Below, piece after piece: positions 18,947-27,931 of a DNA stretch of 64,000 nt. Where the stretch lies: the NCBI GenBank assembly GCA_032251435.1, contig JAVVEH010000011.1, forward strand, positions 1 to 64,000. Direction: 5' to 3'. The translations under genes and the position numbers were made by a program. This DNA comes from JAVVEH01 sp032251435 (lineage in GTDB: Bacteria > Verrucomicrobiota > Lentisphaeria > Oligosphaerales > MVZH01). The notes beneath the pieces are model-generated. The model searched no databases. It had not been told where the DNA came from and worked only from the letters and a program-made list of their open reading frames with translations. Numbering within the stretch: position 1 is the first letter of the stretch; the number at the start of each line of letters is the position of its first letter.

Positions 18947-20401
18947 ATGGCTGACAACAGCGGCGGGGCAATGGATTTCGGAGCGTACCTTGACAATGGC
19001 ATGGACGCGCTAAAACGGGGATTTGAAGTGGGTGAGCAAGTGACGGGTACCGTCACTCTGATCGACCGGAATTCCGTTTTTCTCGATATTAACGCCCGCA
19101 GCGAGGGCATCATCGACCGGTCGGAATTCGTTGATGGGCAGGGCAATATCAGTGTGAAAGTCGGCGACTCGGTCACCGCTTACTTTATCAGTGCCAAAGG
19201 TGGTGAATTCAAATTGGCGATGAGCTATGGCGCCAAAGGCGACAAAGCCGGCCTCTGGGACGCCTATCAGGGCGGCATTCCCATCGAGGGCCGGGTTGAT
19301 GGCGAGCGCGCGGGCGGGTATGAGGTGACCATCGCCGGGCAAAAAGGATTCTGTCCCTATTCGCAAATCGACATCCACCGCCAGGATCCGGCCGCGTATA
19401 TTGGCGAAAAGTTCCGCTTTAAAATCACGGAGTATGACGAATGGGGCGACAACCTGGTCGTCAGCCGCCGGCAGTTGCTGGAAGTGGAGCGTGAACAGCA
19501 GCAGAAAGAACTCCAGGATTCCCTGAAAATCGGGGATGTCATGGAGGGCCGGGTCACCAAGCTGATGGATTTCGGCGCCTTTGTCGACATTGGCGGGGTT
19601 GAGGGGCTCATTCCCATAAGCCAGTTAGCCTGGGGGCGGGTCAACGCCGCCAGTGATGTCGTTTCAGAAGGCGAAAAGGTAAAGGTCGCGGTGTTAAACA
19701 TTGACTGGGCCAAAGGACGGATCACGCTGAGCTTGAAAGAAGCCCAAGGCAACCCGTGGGAATCCGTCGGGGAGACCTACGCGGTCGGCCGCAAGGTCAA
19801 AGGCGTCGTCACCAAACTGATGCCGTTCGGCGCTTTTGTCGCTCTGGAACCGGGTGTCGAAGGCCTCGTGCATATTTCCAAACTCGGGGCCGGCCGGCGG
19901 ATCAACCATCCCAAAGAAGTGGTCGAAGAGGGACAGACCGTTGAGGTGGAGATTGAATCCATTGATCTCGATGCCCGGAAAATGTCCTTGAGCATGGAAT
20001 CCAACCGCGGCGGTCAAACGGGCGCGGAGAATGACACCGAGGCGGCCCCCCAGCCCGTCGGCCAGGTTGTCGTGGGCGGCCGCGTGACCGGCGTGGTTCA
20101 GGGAATCAAGCATTTCGGTGTCTTCGTCTCTCTGCCAGGGGATCACACCGGCTTGTTGCATATCAGTCAAGTGGATTACAAAGGGGGACGCGATGTCGAG
20201 GGATGGCTAAGAGTCAACATGCCTGAAGGCAGCCAGATCGATGTCGTTATCGAAAAAATGGATGGGGACCGGATCTCTCTCACCACGGCTGAAAAGTGGG
20301 ATAAAGAAAACAACAAGGAAGATATCTCCGGGTTCATGATCGCCGGTGATGACGGTGCCCTGGGAAGTCTCGGGGACGCGTTGGGCAAACTTAACCTTTA
20401 G
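18947..20401 (+). CDS. S1 RNA-binding domain protein (ribosomal protein S1-like)
   Basis: The 484-residue protein carries five S1 motifs in a row, each recognisable by the FGAFVDI/GLIPISQL or FGAFVAL/GLVHISKL pattern; the second copy (KGFCPYSQID) is the most diverged. Ribosomal protein S1 brings mRNA to the 30S subunit and typically has four to six such domains, so this is either S1 or a close relative. The start is set at 18947 (MADNSGGAMDF) because agggtg lies ten bases upstream and the extra 21 residues of the longer frame are unlike S1. The stop at 20399-20401 is followed in frame by an isomerase remnant (see 20411). Confidence 0.85.
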   Translation: MADNSGGAMDFGAYLDNGMDALKRGFEVGEQVTGTVTLIDRNSVFLDINARSEGIIDRSEFVDGQGNISVKVGDSVTAYFISAKGGEFKLAMSYGAKGDKAGLWDAYQGGIPIEGRVDGERAGGYEVTIAGQKGFCPYSQIDIHRQDPAAYIGEKFRFKITEYDEWGDNLVVSRRQLLEVEREQQQKELQDSLKIGDVMEGRVTKLMDFGAFVDIGGVEGLIPISQLAWGRVNAASDVVSEGEKVKVAVLNIDWAKGRITLSLKEAQGNPWESVGETYAVGRKVKGVVTKLMPFGAFVALEPGVEGLVHISKLGAGRRINHPKEVVEEGQTVEVEIESIDLDARKMSLSMESNRGGQTGAENDTEAAPQPVGQVVVGGRVTGVVQGIKHFGVFVSLPGDHTGLLHISQVDYKGGRDVEGWLRVNMPEGSQIDVVIEKMDGDRISLTTAEKWDKENNKEDISGFMIAGDDGALGSLGDALGKLNL

Positions 20402-20410
20402 TCCGAGTCG

Positions 20411-20578
20411 ATGGTGGCGGCGGGCGCCGGAAAAATGGATTTCCCGCCCATCATCGCCGCCGCGGACTCCGCGGAATGGCTGGTGGTCGAATTGGATCGC
20501 TGTGACACGGATATGATGACGGCTGTCGAACAGAGCTTCCACTATTTGGTCAATGCCGGTTTTGGCCACGGAAAATAA
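20411..20578 (+). pseudogene. C-terminal remnant of a sugar phosphate isomerase/epimerase
   Basis: A 55-codon frame reads MVAAGAGKMDFPPIIAAA, then AEWLVVELDRC and a final QSFHYLVNAGFGHGK. This is the ending of xylose-isomerase-like TIM-barrel proteins (GEGxxDFPxIlxaa...WLVVExDrc...Sy.YL). The rest of the barrel (about 220 residues) is missing, and the frame lies directly after the S1 stop, in the same phase, separated by only three sense codons. I read it as what remains after a deletion joined the S1 gene to the isomerase end. Confidence 0.65.
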
Positions 20579-20603
20579 TCCCGCCGCGGAATCGCCATTC
20601 TTT

Positions 20604-21443
20604 TCACCGTTGACAGCCCGGGCAATAAAATGTTGACCGGCCCGCTTGCCTGATTCGGCGTATGCTGGATTTTTCCCCGCACCTGACACAGGGGGCGCCC
20701 GCCTTTCCATAGACATCGAGGCATAAGGAAAAGTGTCCCTCTTTCCCGTCTAACGATGTGAAGTCTCTGATCGTCGTGCCGCCGCTGATGATGGAGTCGG
20801 CCAACACACATTTCACCGCCAGAACCAGTTTTTCGACCCTTTGGGGACTGATCTTACCCGCCGCCCGGGCGGGATGTATGCCCGCGCGGAACAGCGCCTC
20901 ACTGGCGTAAATGTTCCCGACGCCGGCGATGATCGTCTGATCGAGCACGGCTGTTTTCACCGGTTGTTTACGCCCTTTGAACCGGTTAAACAAGTACACC
21001 GGTGAAAAAGCTGACGACAAGGGTTCAGGGCCGAGACCGGCGAACCGCGCCGGCCAGTCGCCAGCCGCCGCCACGTTTTCCACCGCGACCTCCCCGAATT
21101 TTCTGGGATCCGTGAAAATCCACTGGTCGCCCCCTTCCAGCTCCCACACCACATGGTCACGCGCGCCCAACCGCTCGCCCACGGCGGCCAGACGGAAAGA
21201 TCCCGTCATGCCCAGATGAAGCACGAGACACTGGCCCCAGAAATCATCAAAATCGACCACGATATATTTCGCCCGGCGGCGGAACGTCTTCACTGTCTGT
21301 CCGGATGTCGCCCGGGCGATCCCGGCGGCGTCAAGCGGATAACGCAAACGGTCGGCCGCGTGCGAAAGGCGTTTGATTGTTCGTCCGGCCACAGCCAGTT
21401 GCAGAGCGGCGCGCACGGTTTCGACTTCGGGTAATTCCGGCAT
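20604..21443 (-). CDS. mutM: Formamidopyrimidine-DNA glycosylase (Fpg/MutM)
   Basis: MutM removes 8-oxoguanine and other oxidised purines and cuts the abasic site. The start must be 21443 because the family acts through the N-terminal proline exposed after Met removal (MPELPEVET); the longer frame adds MPP in front. P2, E3 and the later K in FRRRAKYIVVD are present, as are TDPRKFG, AGVGNIYASEALF and a C-terminal zinc finger with CVRC and CPGC. The 279 residues are normal. It is the last gene of the minus-strand operon that starts with the kinase at 27628, 65 bp after dapF. Confidence 0.95.
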   Translation of the reverse strand: MPELPEVETVRAALQLAVAGRTIKRLSHAADRLRYPLDAAGIARATSGQTVKTFRRRAKYIVVDFDDFWGQCLVLHLGMTGSFRLAAVGERLGARDHVVWELEGGDQWIFTDPRKFGEVAVENVAAAGDWPARFAGLGPEPLSSAFSPVYLFNRFKGRKQPVKTAVLDQTIIAGVGNIYASEALFRAGIHPARAAGKISPQRVEKLVLAVKCVLADSIISGGTTIRDFTSLDGKEGHFSLCLDVYGKAGAPCVRCGEKSSIRRIRQAGRSTFYCPGCQR

Positions 21444-21508
21444 GGGAGGCACCCAGTGGGGCTTAGTTGTGACGTGTCATCAGCGGAAAAACGGAAACGG
21501 ACGGATGG

Positions 21509-22432
21509 TCACATGTCATGTGTGATGGCGAGAAATTCCGGGGACAAACAGGCGTTATAAACCGGGACGACCCGGGTTTCCAAGCAGACATCGGTCACGT
21601 TTCCGGTGGTGTCTAATTCGAACCACACGTTAAGAGTCGCCCCTCCCCTCACCCGCGCGCTCACCGGTTTCTTGCCCGTCAGATAATCTTTCGGCCAGCG
21701 GTTTTTCAACGCCGTGACAATCGCGGCCGCCGCCGAGCCCGTCCCGCACGCCAGTGTCTCAGACTCCACTCCGAATTCAAACGTCCTCACCGCGATATGG
21801 CCTTCCGCCAGCACCTCGACAAAATTCGCGTTCACGCCATCCGGAGCGAAGCGGGGATGGTGACGGATCGCCGAGCCGTATGTGGTCACATCAACGGTGT
21901 CGAGGGGCTCATCGGGAAAGATCACGGCGTGGGGAACACCCGTGTCCGCGTAATCCACCGTCCAGGGCCGCCCGGCGGCCATCAACTCAATGCCCCACGT
22001 CAAATGCCGCGGATTCGGCACGCAAACCCGCACACTGCCCAGCGGCTGATCCGTCAATATCCGTCCGGTCGCGGTGCCCGCGCCCGTGAGAATGGTGACT
22101 TGCGGACCATCGAGGAGCCCTTGATTCACGCACCAATAGGTGAAACAGGCGGTGCCGTTGCCACACAATTTGGCTTCCGAACCGTCCGGCTCTAAAAAAC
22201 GGGCGATGATGTCGACACCGGCGCCGGTCCCCCGCTCGCACGCTAAAATCAAGCCGTCAGCGCCGACTCCCAACCCGCGGCGGCAGATCTTCCGCACAAA
22301 ATCAACCATGTGCCCATCCTTGATCAATCCGTTGAAACGGCCGTCCAAGTTGTCCACACAGACAAAATCATTGCCCGCCGAGTGCAACTTGTGAAAAGGA
22401 ATATCATTCTGCAAAGATGCGTGAACAGTCAA
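21509..22432 (-). CDS. dapF: Diaminopimelate epimerase
   Basis: DapF interconverts LL- and meso-diaminopimelate for lysine and peptidoglycan synthesis. The 307 residues show the two-cysteine catalytic pair: C90 in CGNGTACF and a second Cys in LACGTGSAA. The first motif departs from the usual CGNGxR: the arginine is Ala here. Other family marks (HSAGNDFV, GLGVGADGLI, PHAVIF) are intact. It follows rrf2 by 23 bp and precedes mutM by 65 bp. Confidence 0.92.
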   Translation of the reverse strand: MTVHASLQNDIPFHKLHSAGNDFVCVDNLDGRFNGLIKDGHMVDFVRKICRRGLGVGADGLILACERGTGAGVDIIARFLEPDGSEAKLCGNGTACFTYWCVNQGLLDGPQVTILTGAGTATGRILTDQPLGSVRVCVPNPRHLTWGIELMAAGRPWTVDYADTGVPHAVIFPDEPLDTVDVTTYGSAIRHHPRFAPDGVNANFVEVLAEGHIAVRTFEFGVESETLACGTGSAAAAIVTALKNRWPKDYLTGKKPVSARVRGGATLNVWFELDTTGNVTDVCLETRVVPVYNACLSPEFLAITHDM

Positions 22433-22455
22433 GGGTCCATTCGCCTTTCAAAGGG

Positions 22456-22884
22456 TCAACAGCCAGCTGGAGAATCCGCTGAGATCAACGCGCTGAATTT
22501 TATGTCGTCGAGTTTTTGAATCATATGTTTTTGTAAAGCGCCCATCTCACGGTGGACCGGGCACGTCATATGGCGGTCACAGCCCGCGTTCTCCTGATCA
22601 CTCAAACACATATTCAAACAAATTGATTTCCGGTCGATACTCGCCAACACCTCAAGCAGGCTGATGTCAGCCGGCGGACGGGCCAGACAAATGCCCCCGT
22701 TACGCCCCCGCTCGCTGGAAATAAACCCGGCGACCGCCAGTTTGGTGACAATCCGCCGCAGAAACCGATAGGGAATATCCATTTCCTCCGCCAGAACATT
22801 CGCCGCCACGGGAAAACCATCCGGCCATTTGGAGGACAGAAATAAGATTGTTCTCAGGCCATAATCAGCTTCGCGGGTAATCAT
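22456..22884 (-). CDS. Rrf2-family transcriptional regulator
   Basis: Rrf2 proteins (IscR, NsrR, RsrR, CymR) are winged-helix repressors or activators, many sensing iron-sulfur status, nitric oxide or redox through a cluster held by three cysteines. The 142 residues begin MITREADYGLRTILFLS, with a recognition helix in IPYRFLRRIVTKLAVAG and a wing in SERGRNGGICLARP. The Cys cluster near 90-112 (CLNMC, GC, MTCPVH) is compatible with an Fe-S cluster. Its GTG/ATG start overlaps the rhaB stop by 4 bp. Its target is unknown; the nifU-nifS operon is one candidate elsewhere in the window. Confidence 0.88.
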   Translation of the reverse strand: MITREADYGLRTILFLSSKWPDGFPVAANVLAEEMDIPYRFLRRIVTKLAVAGFISSERGRNGGICLARPPADISLLEVLASIDRKSICLNMCLSDQENAGCDRHMTCPVHREMGALQKHMIQKLDDIKFSALISADSPAGC

Positions 22885-24377
22885 GCGTTCGCATCCGGTT
22901 TGTCAACGTTTATCAGTGCTTTATAGCGCCTGTAAGCCGCTTCCCAGGCCGCCGTGTCGTCCGGGGTGAACGTGGTCATCTCAAAGGACTGACTGACTAT
23001 CCGCCTGCCTTCAGCCAAATCTTTCACAGCGCCGACGGCCAGGGCCTGGCCGATGATGTTACCGGTTGCGGTGGCCTCGATCGGTCCGGCGATCACCGGC
23101 CGGTTAATCGCGTTGGCGGTGAAGGCGTTCAACATGCCGTCTTTGCCCCCGCCCCCCACCAGGTGGAGTTTGGCGATGGATCTGCCGGTCACGTGTTCCA
23201 TTTGATCAATGGCGTATCGATATGTCAATGCCAGAGATTCGGCGATGCAGCGGACGATCTCCCCAGGTGTCTCGGGCGCCGGCTGGCCCGTCTCATCACA
23301 ATACTGGCGAACGCGTTCGGGCATGTCCCCCGGCGCCATGAACCGCTCATCGTTGGGATTGATCAACGCCTTGAACGGGGCGCTGTTCCGCGCCATGTCC
23401 TCAAGCTCGGCGAATGAATAGGTCTGGCCTTGACGTTTCCAGGTGTTGCGGGACTCCTGCACCAGCCATAACCCCATGATATTTTTGAGAAAGCGGGTTT
23501 TGCCGTCAATACACCCTTCATTGGTGAAATTGGCCTCAAAGGCCGCTTGGGTCAGACACGGTGAATCCAGCTCCATTCCCAGGAGACTCCATGTGCCGCT
23601 GCTCAAAAACGCCCAGTCATCCGTGTCACCGACAGCGGGCACCGCCGCCACCGCGGAAGCCGTGTCATGGCCCCCGACCAGCAAAACCGGAATCGGTTCA
23701 CAATTCAATTCGTCGCACACCGCCGGGCGCAGGTGTCCGGCGGACACGCATGAGGGAACAATCTTCGGGAACAATGTCCGGGGCAGCCCTAAACGGTCAA
23801 TAATGTCCCAGGCCCAATCCTTGGCGACCGGATCATAGGCCTGAGTCGTGGTGGCGATGGAAAACTCGGCGGATATGTCGCCGGAAAGTAAATACGTCAG
23901 GGCGTTGGGGATGAGCAGCAAGGTGTCCGCCAGTTCCAGCGCGGCGAAACGCTCTTTCTTCATCGTCGCCAACTGAAAGATCGTGTTAAACGGCATGAAC
24001 TGGATTCCCGTGCGCCCGTAAAAGTCCTCTTTGGAAACAATATCAAAAACCCAGTCAAACACATCCGCGGTGTGCGAATCCCGATAATGAAGAGGCGGCG
24101 CGAGAAAATGGCCGTCGCGGTCAAGTAAGACGAAATCAACCCCCCACGTGTCGACCGCGATACCGGACAGCGTGACACCCCGCTTCAACGCCTCCCGAAT
24201 CGCCTGTTTTATCTCGCTGAAAAGGCCGAGAATGTTCCACACCAGACGGCCGTTGACATCCATACCGCCGTTTTCAAACCGGTGGACTTCCTCCAGCGTC
24301 ATCCGCCCCTTGTCGAGCGTCGCTAAAATACCGCGGCCACTGGAGGCGCCTAAATCAATCGCTAAAAAATGATGCAT
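22881..24377 (-). CDS. rhaB: Rhamnulokinase
   Basis: A FGGY-family carbohydrate kinase of 498 residues that phosphorylates L-rhamnulose to rhamnulose 1-phosphate. It begins HHFLAIDLGASSGRGILA (the ATPase phosphate 1 loop with the rhamnulokinase-type GASSGR) and contains GIAVDTWGVDFVLLD, GHDTASAVAAVP and AKLHLVGGGGKDGMLN, the adenosine motif. Rhamnulokinase is the best fit, supported by the GH78-like gene at 17012. No rhaA or rhaD is seen in the window. The downstream Rrf2 gene overlaps its stop. Confidence 0.88.
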   Translation of the reverse strand: MHHFLAIDLGASSGRGILATLDKGRMTLEEVHRFENGGMDVNGRLVWNILGLFSEIKQAIREALKRGVTLSGIAVDTWGVDFVLLDRDGHFLAPPLHYRDSHTADVFDWVFDIVSKEDFYGRTGIQFMPFNTIFQLATMKKERFAALELADTLLLIPNALTYLLSGDISAEFSIATTTQAYDPVAKDWAWDIIDRLGLPRTLFPKIVPSCVSAGHLRPAVCDELNCEPIPVLLVGGHDTASAVAAVPAVGDTDDWAFLSSGTWSLLGMELDSPCLTQAAFEANFTNEGCIDGKTRFLKNIMGLWLVQESRNTWKRQGQTYSFAELEDMARNSAPFKALINPNDERFMAPGDMPERVRQYCDETGQPAPETPGEIVRCIAESLALTYRYAIDQMEHVTGRSIAKLHLVGGGGKDGMLNAFTANAINRPVIAGPIEATATGNIIGQALAVGAVKDLAEGRRIVSQSFEMTTFTPDDTAAWEAAYRRYKALINVDKPDANA

Positions 24378-24425
24378 CAGTTTACTCCCGAAACGTCGTC
24401 ATGGCGTGGTGAATATAACCAGCCT

Positions 24426-25244
24426 TTATGTGTTTTCATATCGTTGCGTCATCTTCCCCGTCGAATCGATGTCAACGATGGAATAAACATGTTTCATCGT
24501 CAACGACCCGGCGCAACATTCCAGACTACCCGATGCGAACGACCGGGTGAATGGCGAATGAATATGCCCGCACAAATAAAGATCCACCGTCCCCGCCGCC
24601 AAATGGCTGGATATCGCCTGCCCGCCTTTTAAATGCCGCCGCCGGCCCAGGGGCGCCCCGTCCGCCCGGCGGGTCGGAAAATGGCCGACCAACACGCGGG
24701 GCCGGCTCTTGTCACCCGCGCACCAGGTGTCCAGCTTCACTTTCACCGCGGGGGCGAGCGTGCCGCTGGAAAGAAAGATATTCGTCGGATGTGCCAGATG
24801 AATCAGCGCCACATCCACCCCCTGGATGGAGCAGTCAAAAAAACCATCGCCCGGCAAATCGCACCCGGGCGGATTCAAGAACCGGCACGCCGCGGCCATC
24901 GCCCCGACACAGCGGGAATTGGAGACATAGGCGTCATGATTTCCAGGCGTGTAAAAAAAAGACGTGTCCGCAAGCGCTTTAAAGGGACGAAACGCGTCCA
25001 AAGCGGCCGCGAATTCAGCGGGCTCCCCGACGCAGGTGATGTCACCGGAGCAAACAATGATATCCGGGGCCAGCTCCGCCATCCGCTCATACAGGCGGCT
25101 GACCGCGCGCTCGTCCAATTCCCCTTTTCGCCGGACTAAAAAATTAAACGTTCCCAACAGCCGTTTATCAAAAAGAGAGGCCGGCGCGAAAGACGGCCGA
25201 CCAAAATGACTGTCAGAAAAGTGAACAATTCGCACCGGCGGCAC
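24426..25244 (-). CDS. Calcineurin-like metallophosphoesterase
   Basis: The 272-residue protein has the five metal-binding blocks of the family: DSHFG at about 10-14 (with H8), GDIT near 67, GNHD near 98 and later GHFP and CGHIH. Such enzymes cleave phosphomono- or diesters, often cyclic nucleotides or nucleotide sugars, at a two-metal centre. The start is GTG 25244 with GGGAAG just upstream. It starts 11 bp after the kinase stop and is very likely cotranscribed. The substrate cannot be inferred. Confidence 0.9.
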   Translation of the reverse strand: MPPVRIVHFSDSHFGRPSFAPASLFDKRLLGTFNFLVRRKGELDERAVSRLYERMAELAPDIIVCSGDITCVGEPAEFAAALDAFRPFKALADTSFFYTPGNHDAYVSNSRCVGAMAAACRFLNPPGCDLPGDGFFDCSIQGVDVALIHLAHPTNIFLSSGTLAPAVKVKLDTWCAGDKSRPRVLVGHFPTRRADGAPLGRRRHLKGGQAISSHLAAGTVDLYLCGHIHSPFTRSFASGSLECCAGSLTMKHVYSIVDIDSTGKMTQRYENT

Positions 25245-25255
25245 CCGCTTCCCGT

Positions 25256-27628
25256 CTATAATTCCCGCAGCATCGCTTCGACGATGTCTGACATCCCGGC
25301 GTCCCGCAGATATTTTTCCACGAGCGCCGGCGAGGCGCCGGTCACGCGCAAATACGCGCCGATCCGCACATTGAGATCCATGACCTCCATCGCTTGTTTA
25401 CGGCCGGATGTCTCCATCAGCTTGATTAATTGATCCACCCGTATTTCAGTGAAATCAACGGTGACCTTTTCGACCTTATAGTCATCCGTGGGTTGACCCA
25501 GACGGTAAATTCTCTCACGGTATTCCGCGGCGATACTCCGAACCCGGATATCGGTGACCGCCACGCGCTGCGCGCGGCCAGGCGCGGAGAAATACTCACC
25601 CAGTAAATACTTTTCGCCATTCCGGATCAAGTCCATGGCCTCCACAGCCAAATCAATCGCCTGCTGCCAATTTTTCCCCCACGCGACCAGCTCATCGTCA
25701 GGCGCGTTCACAAATCGGGTAAGGGAAATTTTAGCCCCTTCGAAGTTGAGTTTACCGCACTGCTCAATCATCTGCTGGCGAATCGTCGGCATCTCCTGCC
25801 GAAGCGAGGCCACCAACGCCTCCCGTTGCAATCGGAGACGTTCTTCCCGTTCCCGCTGTTTCCGCGCCTCCTCCTCCTCCAGACGCTGTTTCGCCGCTTC
25901 CAACTCCGCCAGCCGGGCCGCCTCCTGAAGCTCCCGCGCGCGATCCCGCCAGGCGGCGATCTCCACGTCCCGCCGCTCGGCGCGCAGTGTCCGCGCCTCC
26001 CGCTCCAATACCGGCGCGACATCTTCCCGGACCAGGTCAGTCATGGCGGGTGAGTCCGCATGCTGTTCCAGCAGCTTCGCCGCCTCGGCGAGCACCGTCG
26101 TGTCATCCACCCCAATCTCAAGTTGGGCGCGGAACGCCCGCAGTTGTTCATATTGGGAAACCGACAGCCCCATGGCGGCGACCTGTTTCTCAAACGCCGC
26201 CCGCTCAGCGGCTTTCTTAAGCGCGAAAATCCCGACAGCCGCCATCACCGCCAAGACAACAAACACCCCGCCCAGACATCCGAGCATGGCCCCCGGCGAC
26301 ATCTTTTTCTTGCTTTTCTTTGGAACTGTCGGCCTGTCATCACCTTTCTGACTGGCCGCGGGACCGCTGGATCCGGCGGTCGCGGATTGCGTGGTCAGCG
26401 CGGCGGCTTTGTCGCCGGTTTTGATAGTCAAGCGACTTTTCCCCCGGGTGCCCCCGGCGCTTCCAAGCGTCGGCTTCGCCGCCTTTTCCGCTTTCCCTTT
26501 GCGCAGGTTCACGGAGCCCCCGGCCTTGGCCCGGAAGGTTGTTCCCCCACCCTTTTTAACATTAAATTTAACCTTGCCATCCCCGGCGGGCTCCTCGTCC
26601 AAGTCCGCCAAAGTGGCGCTGAATTCCTCCTCTATTTTTTCAAGCGTCAAAGGGGCCTGCAAGCGCGCGTCAGGACGGCGGCTGATGGGCTGACCAGCTT
26701 TGATGTTATCAATTTGCTCAACAACTTCCCCCGCCGACTGCCACCGATGCCCGGGGCGTTTGGCCATCATGATGTCAATCAAGTCAGAGACATCCCGGGG
26801 GATGTCCTTCGACACCTCACACGCGGGAATTAACGGGTCGGTGATATGTTTGCGGGCGATTTCGGAGGCTGACTTGCCTTCAAACGGATGTTTGCCGGTG
26901 ACCGCGTGATACAATGTCGCGCCGAGACTGTAAATATCGGTCCGGTTGTCGGTCGCGCTGCCCGTGAGGATTTCCGGCGCGATGTACTGCGGCGTGCCGA
27001 AGACATCACTGGTGTCGCTTTGGCCGCGGATGTCGCCACCGATACGGGCCAGACCCAGGTCCGCTAATTTGTATTCTTTGCCCTCGGTCAGGATTATGTT
27101 GTCCGGCTTGATATCCAAGTGGACAAGCTGTTTTCTGTTCCAGGCGAAATCCAGCGCCTCGGCGATCACGCGGATAATAGCCAACGCCCGGTCAGGAAAC
27201 AGCCGACCGCTGTGCGCCAGGACATGCTTGAGTGTCTCACCATGAACGAATTCCATGGCGAAATAATGAATGCCGTCCTCTTCACCAACCGCGTACGCTT
27301 GAACAATATTGGGGTGGTTCAGTTGCGCGGCGGCCCGGGCTTCCTTGACGAAGTCAGCGATAAAACTCCGGTTTGACGCATATTGATCGCGCAGAATTTT
27401 CAGCGCCGCCGGGCGGTCCAGAGACATCTGATGAGCGAGGTAAACCGTGGCTAAACCACCTTGCCCGATTTCCTTCTCAATGACAAAATCGTCAATGATC
27501 GCGCCCGCCGCGACCCGGCTTTGAGGCACTAGGATAATACTGCCGCAATGACCGCAGCCGACCGCGTGGCCAGCCTCCGAATCATCAATGGCCACCACAC
27601 CCATGCAATTGGAACATTGAAAACGCAC
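25256..27628 (-). CDS. Membrane-anchored Hanks-type serine/threonine protein kinase with zinc ribbon
   Basis: The 790-residue protein begins with a zinc ribbon (C5, C8, C25, C28), followed by a kinase domain at about 48-310: glycine loop GQGGLATVY, catalytic K77, catalytic loop HLDIKPDN (D172) and metal-binding DLG at 190-192 instead of DFG. A basic disordered linker leads to one membrane span at about 446-470, then a long charged coiled coil (EAARLAELEAAKQRLEEEEARKQRE) and a C-terminal domain without assignment. It thus signals across the membrane, though which end is outside is not certain. It heads the six-gene minus-strand operon and could phosphorylate the FHA partner at 9063. Confidence 0.88.
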   Translation of the reverse strand: MRFQCSNCMGVVAIDDSEAGHAVGCGHCGSIILVPQSRVAAGAIIDDFVIEKEIGQGGLATVYLAHQMSLDRPAALKILRDQYASNRSFIADFVKEARAAAQLNHPNIVQAYAVGEEDGIHYFAMEFVHGETLKHVLAHSGRLFPDRALAIIRVIAEALDFAWNRKQLVHLDIKPDNIILTEGKEYKLADLGLARIGGDIRGQSDTSDVFGTPQYIAPEILTGSATDNRTDIYSLGATLYHAVTGKHPFEGKSASEIARKHITDPLIPACEVSKDIPRDVSDLIDIMMAKRPGHRWQSAGEVVEQIDNIKAGQPISRRPDARLQAPLTLEKIEEEFSATLADLDEEPAGDGKVKFNVKKGGGTTFRAKAGGSVNLRKGKAEKAAKPTLGSAGGTRGKSRLTIKTGDKAAALTTQSATAGSSGPAASQKGDDRPTVPKKSKKKMSPGAMLGCLGGVFVVLAVMAAVGIFALKKAAERAAFEKQVAAMGLSVSQYEQLRAFRAQLEIGVDDTTVLAEAAKLLEQHADSPAMTDLVREDVAPVLEREARTLRAERRDVEIAAWRDRARELQEAARLAELEAAKQRLEEEEARKQREREERLRLQREALVASLRQEMPTIRQQMIEQCGKLNFEGAKISLTRFVNAPDDELVAWGKNWQQAIDLAVEAMDLIRNGEKYLLGEYFSAPGRAQRVAVTDIRVRSIAAEYRERIYRLGQPTDDYKVEKVTVDFTEIRVDQLIKLMETSGRKQAMEVMDLNVRIGAYLRVTGASPALVEKYLRDAGMSDIVEAMLREL

Positions 27629-27931
27629 AATCGTATCAAACCATATTAGTTGCGGCTTAGAAGTGAAAAAAACGCGCAGGTGAATATATTAACCCATCTT
27701 TTCGTTTCGGCAATTTTCTTCGAGCGGGTTTCTGACAATTCTCTTGACCGCCTCCCGAAAAAGCGTGAATCCGTCACGAATCGACCGGCCACCACGGGGT
27801 TTCAGATCCGGCGGTGACTTTCTTTTTGACAAACAGAGTTTATTTTATCGATTCTTCGTGACCGAAACAGTGGGGGGCCGGGTCAACCGGTCCGCTCACT
27901 TGAACCCTCCAACCTAACAAGGGAGCCAATC
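27629..27931. promoter_or_regulatory. Divergent promoter region, kinase / fba
   Basis: This 303-base stretch separates the divergent kinase and aldolase genes. It contains no open frame with coding character. The aldolase has a good ribosome site, gggag, eight bases ahead of ATG 27932. A TTGACAA-like box at 27827-27833 with a TTTATTTTAT stretch after it (27839-27848) may be the aldolase promoter. Confidence 0.4.
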
